Source: Thermoplasmatota archaeon (GTDB lineage Archaea > Thermoplasmatota > E2 > DHVEG-1). Taken from it: a DNA stretch of 8,385 nt. Below the pieces are notes generated by a model that saw only the letters and a list, made by a program, of their open reading frames with translations, was not told the origin of the DNA and searched no databases. Positions 1-5,318 of this stretch are shown here, one piece after another. Each line of letters starts with the position of its first letter. Positions within the stretch are counted from its first letter, which is position 1. A program made the position numbers and the translations under genes. The DNA lies in assembly GCA_030609445.1 (NCBI GenBank), contig JAUWCF010000030.1, positions 1-8,385 on the forward strand. Reading direction: 5' to 3'.

Positions 1-23
1 ATTATAAGGAGGAAAATAAAGAA

Positions 24-33
24 AGATTTAAAT
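24..33 (+). promoter_or_regulatory. Putative TATA box for the 61-aa protein gene
   Basis: A TTTAAA core (about 27-32) follows the purine-rich stretch GAAAGA, which fits an archaeal BRE plus TATA arrangement. A start of transcription about 25 bp downstream would fall near 54-57, just before the Shine-Dalgarno sequence at 58-63, so the leader would be very short. This rests on motif and spacing only; AT-rich DNA gives such matches by chance. Confidence 0.35.
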
Positions 34-57
34 CACACAAGGCACATTCCCCTGTTA

Positions 58-63
58 GGAGGT
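58..63 (+). promoter_or_regulatory. Shine-Dalgarno GGAGGT that decides the start of the 61-aa protein
   Basis: GGAGGT abuts the first in-frame ATG (64) with no spacer, which is too close for use. It lies 9 nt before the second in-frame ATG (73), a normal spacing. The start is therefore placed at 73, three codons inside the longest reading frame. Confidence 0.6.
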
Positions 64-72
64 ATGAATATT

Positions 73-258
73 ATGGCATTTGTACATGATGGTTGGACTT
101 TATATACCATGGACGTAACCTTGAAAGGTGGAAGAAATCAAACAATTTATTTCTTCAGTAAAAGAACGCCAAAGAATGGAAATCCTTGTGATAAACCTGA
201 CAAGTATACCGTCGGTGTAAACAAGAGAACTGGACTTCCATACTTAAAGAAGAAGTAA
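73..258 (+). CDS. Small conserved-looking protein of unknown function (61 aa)
   Basis: This is a 61-residue basic protein starting at ATG 73, chosen because the GGAGGT ribosome site sits 9 nt upstream of it and directly against the alternative ATG at 64. It looks like a single compact beta-rich domain: an aromatic start (W8, Y11), a KGGRNQTIYFFSK strand segment (residues 18-30), a NPCDKPDKY turn (37-45) and a GVNKRTGLPYLKKK end (48-61). Only one cysteine (C39) is present, so there is no zinc motif, and there is no signal peptide or membrane segment. The pattern resembles a family of about 60-residue hypothetical proteins I recall from archaea, but I cannot name a function. It has its own promoter-like box and a T-rich terminator, so it is probably a single-gene unit separate from the translation cluster downstream. 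Confidence 0.75.
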   Translation: MAFVHDGWTLYTMDVTLKGGRNQTIYFFSKRTPKNGNPCDKPDKYTVGVNKRTGLPYLKKK

Positions 259-290
259 AACATTTTTTATTTCTTCTTTTTTCTTTTTAT
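246..290 (+). terminator. Hairpin plus T-rich terminator after the 61-aa gene
   Basis: AAAGAAGAA (246-254) is the reverse complement of TTCTTCTTT (271-279), giving a possible 9-bp stem that includes the last coding codons. Several T-runs lie in and after the loop (263-268, 277-282, 284-288). Oligo-T tracts alone can terminate archaeal RNA polymerase, so the T-rich stretch is the stronger part of the evidence. Confidence 0.5.
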
Positions 291-333
291 CCTACATATG
301 GTAGTAGTTGATACATGGTTCTTTAAACAGGAG

Positions 334-342
334 ATTTATTAA
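334..342 (+). promoter_or_regulatory. Putative TATA box for RNase P protein 4
   Basis: ATTTATTAA lies about 35 bp before ATG 373, so transcription would begin near 362-365 and leave a leader of about 10 nt. No Shine-Dalgarno sequence is visible before ATG 373, which fits a very short leader. A second AT-rich candidate, TCTTTAAAC, lies at about 320-328. Weak motif-based call. Confidence 0.3.
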
Positions 343-372
343 CTGATTTTCACTTTTAACGAGTAGTTTTCT

Positions 373-702
373 ATGCCAAAAAGACATAACAGAAAAAAAG
401 AGCTACAAAAAGAAATAGCGAAACAACGGATTCAACGTTTATTTTTGCTTGCAGAACATTATGCATTAAACGGCAGGTTAAAACTTTCTGATAGATATGT
501 ATTTTTAGCACGTAAAATTTCTATGAAGTATTTAGTTCCAGTTCCGAATCAATTTAAACGCCGGTTTTGTAAACATTGTTATTCGTATCTTCTGCCAAGT
601 GTCACCTGTAGGACACGGATTCATAAAGGTAGGATTGTCACCTATTGCAATAATTGTAAGAGATATATGAGAATGCCGCTGCAGAATCGTCTGGTAAAGT
701 AG
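373..702 (+). CDS. rnp4: Ribonuclease P protein component 4 (Rpp21/Rpr2 family)
   Basis: This 109-residue basic protein is a protein subunit of archaeal RNase P, the ribonucleoprotein that removes the 5' leader from precursor tRNAs. In the family this subunit pairs with Rpp29 and binds the RNA's specificity domain. The sequence shows two N-terminal helices rich in Lys/Arg (residues 1-50), typical of the family, then a C-terminal zinc ribbon with CxxC pairs at C66/C69 and C92/C95. An extra cysteine, C79, lies between them. The PSVTCRTRIHKGRIVTYC segment matches the usual strand pair between the knuckles. Length is normal for archaeal members. It precedes the S19e gene by 126 bp, an arrangement I recall from other euryarchaea. 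No ribosome site is seen before ATG 373, suggesting a leaderless or near-leaderless message. Confidence 0.9.
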   Translation: MPKRHNRKKELQKEIAKQRIQRLFLLAEHYALNGRLKLSDRYVFLARKISMKYLVPVPNQFKRRFCKHCYSYLLPSVTCRTRIHKGRIVTYCNNCKRYMRMPLQNRLVK

Positions 703-801
703 TCCTTTTCAGGGTAAAAAACGATGGAGAAGTATTGTTTTTTGTCAACAGATGTGTTACCCAATATACTTAAATAACATATGGTTTATTACCGATACCC
801 A

Positions 802-810
802 CTTTATATA
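802..810 (+). promoter_or_regulatory. TATA box for the S19e-aIF6 cluster
   Basis: CTTTATATA is a strong archaeal TATA match whose centre lies about 22 bp before ATG 829. The predicted transcript start thus falls at or a few bases around that ATG, implying leaderless or near-leaderless translation. A second box-like stretch (ACTTAAATA, about 768-776) would start RNA near 797. Both candidates place the upstream in-frame ATG at 781 outside the transcript. Confidence 0.55.
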
Positions 811-828
811 CAACGGAAGAGAATTGAT

Positions 829-1281
829 ATGACAACAGCATTTGATGTTCCTGCAAAAGAATTAATAGACGCGTTGACAAAGAAATTGCAGAATGAAAAA
901 GAGATCGCCCCACCTGGATGGAGCCACTATGTGAAAACAGGCGTTTCAAAAGATAACCCTCCAGAGGATAAGAACTGGTGGCATATACGATGTGCTTCTA
1001 TTCTTCGGAAAATCTATATCAACAACGGTATTGGCATTGAACGCTTGAAAGATGAATATGGCGGAAAACGCAATAAGGGATCAAAGCCGCATAAAGCACG
1101 AAGCGGCAGTGGATCTGTGGTACGTCATGCTGTGCAACAGCTTGAAAAAGCAGGGTATATAACAAAACTACGAGGAAAAGGGCGTATTTTAACGCCGAAA
1201 GGAACATCTTTTTTGGATAATACTGCATATGAAGTAAAGAAAAATCTTATCGGTTATTATCCTGAACTGAAAAAATATTAA
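829..1281 (+). CDS. rps19e: 30S ribosomal protein S19e
   Basis: This 150-residue protein is the archaeal/eukaryotic small-subunit protein S19e, which in eukaryotes is required for small-subunit maturation. Diagnostic segments are FDVPAKELIDALTKKL (5-20), the PPGWSHYVKTG motif (28-38), the DKNWWHIRCASILRKIY core (47-63), GGKRNKGSKPHKARSGSGSVVRHAVQQLEKAGY (78-110) and RILTPKG (119-125), in the family order. The reading frame could extend to ATG 781, adding MVYYRYPLYIQRKRID, but that stretch is not S19e-like and overlaps the TATA box at 802-810, so ATG 829 is preferred. It is the first gene of a compact run with the PDCD5-like, L39e, L31e and aIF6 genes, 42 bp before the next one. Confidence 0.95.
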   Translation: MTTAFDVPAKELIDALTKKLQNEKEIAPPGWSHYVKTGVSKDNPPEDKNWWHIRCASILRKIYINNGIGIERLKDEYGGKRNKGSKPHKARSGSGSVVRHAVQQLEKAGYITKLRGKGRILTPKGTSFLDNTAYEVKKNLIGYYPELKKY

Positions 1282-1323
1282 AAAATTATTGTCACGATAG
1301 ATTAGGTTTGAGGCTTTATAAGT

Positions 1324-1662
1324 ATGGATGATGAATTAGAAGCCATTCGAAAGAAGAAATTGTTGGAACTTCAACAGCAACAAATGGGCTCACAGGCCGC
1401 TCTTGAAGAAGCAAGTAAGAAAAAGTTTGATGAACAAAAAAAGACAGTTCTCAGACAAATTCTCACCACAGAAGCAAGAGAGCGTTTAGGAAGAATTAAG
1501 ATAGCTCGTCCAGATGTAGCAGAAAACATAGAGAACCAACTCATCATGTTTGCTCAATCAGGACAGCTCAAAAATAAAATAAATGATGAGCAGTTACGGG
1601 AGTTACTTTCAAAGATAATTCCCAAAAAAAGAGATATTAAAATCAAAAGACGAGGGTTTTAA
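1324..1662 (+). CDS. PDCD5/TFAR19-family DNA-binding protein
   Basis: A 112-residue, highly charged, helical protein of the PDCD5 (TFAR19) family. Archaeal members are small three-helix-bundle proteins reported to bind DNA; their precise cellular role is unsettled. Recognisable parts are the N-terminal charged helix with a Gln run (ELEAIRKKKLLELQQQQ, 4-20), the core LRQILTTEARERLGRIKIARPDVAENIENQLI (43-74), and the MFAQSGQLKNKINDEQLRELL segment (75-95), which together are the family signature. The tail KKRDIKIKRRGF is strongly basic. A GAGG ribosome site (1310-1313) lies 10 nt before the ATG. The stop codon directly abuts the L39e start, so the two are surely co-transcribed. Placement between S19e and L39e is the common archaeal order. 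Confidence 0.93.
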   Translation: MDDELEAIRKKKLLELQQQQMGSQAALEEASKKKFDEQKKTVLRQILTTEARERLGRIKIARPDVAENIENQLIMFAQSGQLKNKINDEQLRELLSKIIPKKRDIKIKRRGF

Positions 1663-1821
1663 ATGTCAACTCATAAATCATTAGGTAAAAAACTTCGTTT
1701 ACAGAAGGCGACAAAAAGCAATAGACGGGTGCCAGCTTGGGTTATGATTCGTACAAACAGACGTTTTACAAGACATCCAAAGACACGACATTGGCGGAGA
1801 AATAAACTTAAGAAAGGTTGA
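1663..1821 (+). CDS. rpl39e: 50S ribosomal protein L39e
   Basis: This 52-residue gene begins with ATG immediately after the TAA of the PDCD5-like gene (zero spacing) and has a GAGGG ribosome site at 1652-1656. The product is very basic and matches L39e throughout: [20 protein letters not shown], then [14 protein letters not shown] and the [18 protein letters not shown] end. L39e is among the smallest ribosomal proteins and lines the peptide exit tunnel of archaeal and eukaryotic large subunits. Length is normal for the family (about 50 residues). The TGA stop is 5 nt before the L31e start, and the L39e end region supplies that gene's ribosome site, so the two are probably translationally coupled. 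It is easy to miss because of its size. Confidence 0.95.
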   Translation: MSTHKSLGKKLRLQKATKSNRRVPAWVMIRTNRRFTRHPKTRHWRRNKLKKG

Positions 1822-1826
1822 TTTGT

Positions 1827-2459
1827 ATGGCTGAGAAAGAAACAGAAAAAGAAATCGAAAGAATATACGTAATACCGCTGAGAAAAGCAAAAATCGGACG
1901 ATCATCTCTTGCAGCTCCAAGAGCAGTAAAACAAGTACGTATTTATCTTACAAAACATATGAAGGTTAATTCAGATGATGTCTGGATAGATGACTCCCTC
2001 AATAGAGAGTTGTGGTCCAGAGGTAAATTCAAGATACCCAGTAAAATCCGTGTGAGAGCCGTTAAGTTTGAAGATGGAGTTGTCGAGGCGACAGTTCCAG
2101 AGCTTGGCGAAAAAAAATCACGTCGTGAACTCCTCAAAGAAGAAAAAGAAAAGAAAACACCAATTCTTAGAAGAGAAGAGGAAGAAATGGGTGAGGAAGC
2201 AGGTATCGGAGGAGCTGACGATTACGCCATAAGTCCCTCTGCAGATGGTGAAGTAAAGATTAAGAAGAAGAAAGCGCCGAAAGAAAAGAAGGAAACGGAA
2301 AAGAAGCCTGCAAAGAAAAAAGAGGGAAAGAAAGCAGAGAAAAAACCAAAGAAATCCTTGAAGAAAACAGAAAAAACTAAAACTAAGAAGAAACCACCTG
2401 CAAAAAAACCTGCAACGAAAAAGAAAGCATCCTCGAAAAAAACAGAGAAGAAAAAGTGA
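1827..2459 (+). CDS. rpl31e: 50S ribosomal protein L31e with a long lysine-rich C-terminal extension
   Basis: The first 94 residues are a complete L31e, a large-subunit protein near the exit tunnel: ERIYVIPLRKAK (11-22), PRAVKQVRIYLTKHMKV (31-47), DDVWIDDSLNRELWSRG (50-66), PSKIRVRAVKFEDGVVEATVPE (71-92). The start is ATG 1827, preceded by GGTTGAT (1816-1822), rather than the in-frame TTG at 1818 that overlaps the L39e stop. Family members usually end near residue 90-100; this one runs to 210. The extra part has an acidic, mixed linker (about 95-143) and then a tail (144-210) in which 36 of 67 residues are lysine, broken by Pro, Ala, Thr and Glu in KKPAKK-like units. That tail resembles linker-histone or HU-type tails and is likely disordered. 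There is no stop or frameshift at the junction. Core identity is firm; the role of the tail is unknown. Confidence 0.95.
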   Translation: MAEKETEKEIERIYVIPLRKAKIGRSSLAAPRAVKQVRIYLTKHMKVNSDDVWIDDSLNRELWSRGKFKIPSKIRVRAVKFEDGVVEATVPELGEKKSRRELLKEEKEKKTPILRREEEEMGEEAGIGGADDYAISPSADGEVKIKKKKAPKEKKETEKKPAKKKEGKKAEKKPKKSLKKTEKTKTKKKPPAKKPATKKKASSKKTEKKK

Positions 2460-2466
2460 ATGCATC

Positions 2467-3132
2467 ATGTTTGAACTGCTGGATTTTAATGAAAATCCAA
2501 ATGTCGGTGTTTACTGCAGAGCAAATGACGCAGTTGTCTTTTTACAAAAACAGCTATTAAAAAAAGTAAAAAAGAAGATATCTGCTGCCTTAGACGTTAA
2601 ACTTGTTGAACTTTCTATAGCTGATTCAACAATTATTGGTTCACTACTTGCACTCAATTCCAACGGGGTCATTGTGACAAGTGTTGTTGGTACAGAAACA
2701 TTGAATACAATCAGAGAGCAAGATCTTAACTTTTATGTTGTTAAAGATGTAATTAATGCTGCAGGAAACGACATCCTCGCAAATGACTATGGAGCACTTG
2801 TTCATCCGGATATTAAGAGTTATTCTTTGAAAAAAATTGAGAGAACATTAGGTGTATCTGTTCAAAGAGGAACTATTGCTTCAATGAAAACAGTTGGTAT
2901 GGCTGCCGTTGTCACCAACAAAGGATGCCTTTGTCATCCAAAAGTAACGGATGATGAAAAAAAAGTGTTGGAAAAGATTTTTGATGTTGAAGTGATGATT
3001 GGGACAGTAAATCATGGACATCCAATGATTGGTAGTGGCCTTGTAGCAAATACAAAAGGTGCTATTATTGGAAATCGTACAACCGGTATTGAAATGGGAC
3101 GTATTGAGGAAGCATTAGGGTTTTTAGACTAG
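2467..3132 (+). CDS. eif6: Translation initiation factor 6 (aIF6)
   Basis: A 221-residue aIF6, which binds the large ribosomal subunit and keeps it from joining the small subunit; in archaea and eukaryotes it also belongs to late large-subunit maturation. The five-fold pentein architecture shows as repeating G/N-rich strand-turn units: NPNVGVYCRANDAVVF (10-25), ADSTIIGSLLALNSNGVIVT (52-71), NDILANDYGALVHPDIK (101-117), GTIASMKTVGMAAVVTNKGCLCHPKVTDDE (135-164) and GTVNHGHPMIGSGLVANTKGAIIGNRTTGIEMGRIEEAL (179-217). Length is typical. It starts 7 nt after the L31e stop with no clear ribosome site, suggesting translation coupled to L31e. In many euryarchaea this gene is followed by L18a/LX, prefoldin alpha and ftsY; here it is followed by a 249-bp non-coding gap and thrS. 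Confidence 0.95.
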   Translation: MFELLDFNENPNVGVYCRANDAVVFLQKQLLKKVKKKISAALDVKLVELSIADSTIIGSLLALNSNGVIVTSVVGTETLNTIREQDLNFYVVKDVINAAGNDILANDYGALVHPDIKSYSLKKIERTLGVSVQRGTIASMKTVGMAAVVTNKGCLCHPKVTDDEKKVLEKIFDVEVMIGTVNHGHPMIGSGLVANTKGAIIGNRTTGIEMGRIEEALGFLD

Positions 3133-3144
3133 GTATGTCATTGA

Positions 3145-3185
3145 ATATTTTTTTCATTAATGGTTGTTTTTCTAGGAAAAAATAT
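3145..3185 (+). terminator. AT-rich inverted repeat and T-tracts ending the S19e-aIF6 unit
   Basis: ATATTTTTTTC (3145-3155) can pair with GAAAAAATAT (3176-3185), leaving one T unpaired. Two T-runs (3148-3154 and 3167-3171) fall within 40 bp of the aIF6 stop. Position and T-runs suggest transcription ends here. The stem is pure A/T, so the T-tracts are the better evidence. Confidence 0.45.
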
Positions 3186-3212
3186 AGAGAAAAAAATCGA
3201 TAGAGAATTTTT

Positions 3213-3230
3213 CCGAAACGTTCTTATATC
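3213..3230 (+). promoter_or_regulatory. BRE/TATA-like promoter before the thrS leader
   Basis: CCGAAACG followed by TTCTTATATC resembles an archaeal BRE and TATA box. The box centre is near 3227, so RNA would start around 3249-3253, exactly where the GGCGGAG strand of the predicted leader structure begins. That coincidence strengthens both calls but proves neither. Confidence 0.4.
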
Positions 3231-3251
3231 AAATAGGGTATTTGTTTTTTA

Positions 3252-3327
3252 GGCGGAGAGATGGGATTGCAAGTGTAACTTTAAGATTTTTAAATGCGGT
3301 GTTAAACACCTCCGCCGCCTCCCCCAT
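3252..3327 (+). ncRNA. Candidate structured RNA: thrS leader or small RNA, possible pseudoknot
   Basis: Within an AT-rich 249-bp gap (3133-3381) this short segment is strikingly GC-rich and can fold. GGCGGAG (3252-3258) pairs perfectly with CTCCGCC (3310-3316). Inside its loop, GTGTTAAACAC (3299-3309) is a small palindromic hairpin. ATGGG (3261-3265), also in the loop, is complementary to CCCAT (3323-3327) beyond the stem, which would make an H-type pseudoknot. GCGG (3296-3299) can compete with the first strand for CCGC (3312-3315), so two states are possible. No tRNA, C/D-box or riboswitch consensus that I know fits. The remaining 54 nt to the thrS ATG look unstructured and carry only a weak AGGT ribosome site (3372-3375). 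It may be a regulatory leader or an independent RNA; no function is assigned. Confidence 0.35.
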
Positions 3328-3381
3328 TACTGTTTCAATCATTATCTTTAAGAATGCTGATTTGTTTTACAGGTTGATTCC

Positions 3382-5259
3382 ATGAAACTACTACTTATCC
3401 ATAGCGACTATATCGAATATGAAGTAAAAGACAAAGCAATCTCTCATCCTGAAGAGATAAATATCAAAAATGACAGGATGGAGGAAGCGCTCACTGTTTT
3501 TGTTGCTGTTGAAAAAATTGATGAAAAATCACCGAAACAAGCTGTTTTAGATGCCGGTAATGAAATTGTAAAAACAGCAGAGCAACTCAAAGTCGATAAC
3601 ATTATGATTTATCCATATGCACATCTTTCTTCAGATCTTGCCAGCGCGAAAGCTGGAAAAGAGATACTAGTTTTGCTTGAAGAATTTTTTAAAAAGACAA
3701 AGTTTATCGTTAAACGTTCTCCTTTCGGATGGTATAAAGCTTTTAAAATATCATGTAAAGGCCACCCGCTTTCAGAACTATCAAGAGAAATCATTCCAGG
3801 GGGCGAAGAGTCGGAGTCTTTGAAAAAGGAACGAAAGCTTAGTTCTTATTGGCATATTTTAACAGAAGATGGAACGTTGCATGACGTTGGTGAATTCAAC
3901 TATAACAACCGTGAAAAATTAAAGAAGTTTGCAATGTATGAGAAAGAAAAATCAAGAGCAGTAAAACAAGAACCGCCGCATGTTAAATTAATGCAAACAT
4001 TGGAAATAGCAGATTATGAACCGGCTTCAGATGCAGGAAACATGAGGTTCTATCCAAAAGGGAGATTTATTAAAAAATTGATTGAGGAGTATGTAACCCA
4101 AAGAGTGATTGAATATGGTGGTTTAGAAGTTGAAACACCAATAATGTATGATATGGATCATCCAACATTATCAAAATATTTACAGAGATTTCCTGCGAGA
4201 CAATATCAGATTGAAAGCGATAAAAGAATGTTTTTCTTACGATTTGCAGCTTGTTTCGGACAGTTTTTAATGGCTCATGACGCTACCATTAGCTATAAAG
4301 ATTTACCACTCAAAATCTATGAGCTAACAAGATATTCTTTTAGAAGAGAACAATCTGGAGAACTTACCGGACTGCGAAGACTAAGAGCATTTACAATGCC
4401 AGATGTACATTCCCTGGTCTCCAACTTAGACATGGCTATGGATGAGTTTAAAGTAAGATTTGATTTGTCTTTAAGCGTTTTGAAAAATATCGGTATCGAC
4501 ATCGATGATATTGAAATGGCTTTACGTACCACGAAAGATTTTTATGATAAAAATAAGGAGTTTCTGGTTGATTTTGTAAAAAAACTCGGTAAACCTGTTT
4601 TACTTGAGATGTGGGATGAAAGAATATTTTACTTTGTTTTAAAATACGAGTTTAATTTTGTTGATATGTCAGATAAAGCTTCAGCATTGAGCACTGACCA
4701 AATTGATATTGAGAATGGCGAGCGATACGATATAACATTCACTGATAATGAGGGTAAACAAAAACATCCATTAATTCTCCATTGTAGTCCTTCTGGAGCA
4801 ATTGAAAGAGTTATGTATGCGTTGCTTGAGAAAGAAGCAATAAGGATGAAACAAGGGAAAAAACCGATGCTCCCCGTATGGCTTTCTCCCACCCAGATTC
4901 GTTTTATCCCCGTTAAAGATGAGTTTGTTTCTGATTGTGAAGGATTTGTCGACGATCTACAGAAAATATCATCGTATTATCATATTCGTGGAGATATCGA
5001 TGATCGTGAGGAAAGCGTTGGTCGAAAGATTCGTGATGCAGAGAAAGAATGGATACCGGTCATTGTTGTTGCCGGTGAGAAAGAACGAGAAGAAAAAACA
5101 TTTACACCCCGATTTAGAAACGATGAACTTGGAGATAGTAATAAATCATATTCAATACAAGAATTACATGAACTTATGCTTGGGCATGTAAAAGATTTCA
5201 CACAGCATAAATTACCCTTATCGCTTTATGTATCAAAAAGACCAAGATTTAAAGGATAA
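3382..5259 (+). CDS. thrS: Threonyl-tRNA synthetase, archaeal type with N-terminal editing domain
   Basis: A complete 625-residue class II synthetase that charges tRNA-Thr. Residues 1-140 are the archaea-specific editing domain with a D-aminoacyl-tRNA deacylase-like fold, which removes serine from mischarged tRNA. MKLLLIHSDYIEYEVKDKAI opens it, and H81, Y118-K119, H128 and E132 lie in its pocket-type motifs (YPYAHLSSDLAS, WYKAFKISCKGHPLSELSRE). The catalytic core has motif 1 ending at P253, motif 2 FRREQSGELTGLRRLRAF (320-337, R321) and motif 3 SGAIERV (471-477, R476). Zinc ligands corresponding to the bacterial Cys-His-His set are visible as C291, H343 and H467. The C-terminal anticodon-binding domain begins near PVWLSPTQIRFIPV (498-511). 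All key residues are present, so it should be active and proofreading. It has its own upstream promoter-like box and leader, and purP follows after 59 bp. Confidence 0.96.
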   Translation: MKLLLIHSDYIEYEVKDKAISHPEEINIKNDRMEEALTVFVAVEKIDEKSPKQAVLDAGNEIVKTAEQLKVDNIMIYPYAHLSSDLASAKAGKEILVLLEEFFKKTKFIVKRSPFGWYKAFKISCKGHPLSELSREIIPGGEESESLKKERKLSSYWHILTEDGTLHDVGEFNYNNREKLKKFAMYEKEKSRAVKQEPPHVKLMQTLEIADYEPASDAGNMRFYPKGRFIKKLIEEYVTQRVIEYGGLEVETPIMYDMDHPTLSKYLQRFPARQYQIESDKRMFFLRFAACFGQFLMAHDATISYKDLPLKIYELTRYSFRREQSGELTGLRRLRAFTMPDVHSLVSNLDMAMDEFKVRFDLSLSVLKNIGIDIDDIEMALRTTKDFYDKNKEFLVDFVKKLGKPVLLEMWDERIFYFVLKYEFNFVDMSDKASALSTDQIDIENGERYDITFTDNEGKQKHPLILHCSPSGAIERVMYALLEKEAIRMKQGKKPMLPVWLSPTQIRFIPVKDEFVSDCEGFVDDLQKISSYYHIRGDIDDREESVGRKIRDAEKEWIPVIVVAGEKEREEKTFTPRFRNDELGDSNKSYSIQELHELMLGHVKDFTQHKLPLSLYVSKRPRFKG

Positions 5260-5304
5260 TTGATTCCAACAAGCTAAAAAGGAATTATTCATTATCAATT
5301 CTTT

Positions 5305-5312
5305 GGAGGAGG
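5305..5312 (+). promoter_or_regulatory. Strong Shine-Dalgarno of purP
   Basis: GGAGGAGG lies 6 nt before ATG 5319 and is the strongest ribosome site in the window besides the one at 58-63. It fixes the purP start and suggests translation from within a longer thrS-purP transcript. No convincing separate TATA box was found in the 59-bp gap, although the gap is AT-rich. Confidence 0.6.
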
Positions 5313-5318
5313 AAGAAA

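Noticed and set aside
1699..1920. Minus-strand open frame of 73 codons across L39e and L31e
   Set aside because: Both plus-strand genes here are unmistakable ribosomal proteins, and the antisense product shows no recognisable features.
2118..2468. Minus-strand open frame of 116 codons rich in Phe, Leu and Cys opposite the L31e tail
   Set aside because: It is the antisense reading of a lysine-codon run (AAA/AAG read backwards gives TTT/CTT). Its hydrophobic look is a by-product and it has no ribosome site.
3252..3317. tRNA-like element: 7-bp acceptor-like helix GGCGGAG/CTCCGCC followed by G
   Set aside because: The span is only about 65 nt, no 5-bp T-stem with a TTCRANY loop precedes the 3' strand, no anticodon arm can be drawn, and no CCA follows. 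It is kept only as an unclassified structured segment.
3340..3381. C/D-box or K-turn guide RNA signal (CTGA near 3357)
   Set aside because: No box C (RTGATGA) occurs at a suitable distance, and no paired internal C'/D' boxes are seen.
4919..5191. Plus-strand open frame of 90 codons within thrS
   Set aside because: It lies wholly inside the anticodon-binding region of a well-supported synthetase in another frame, and has no domain resemblance.
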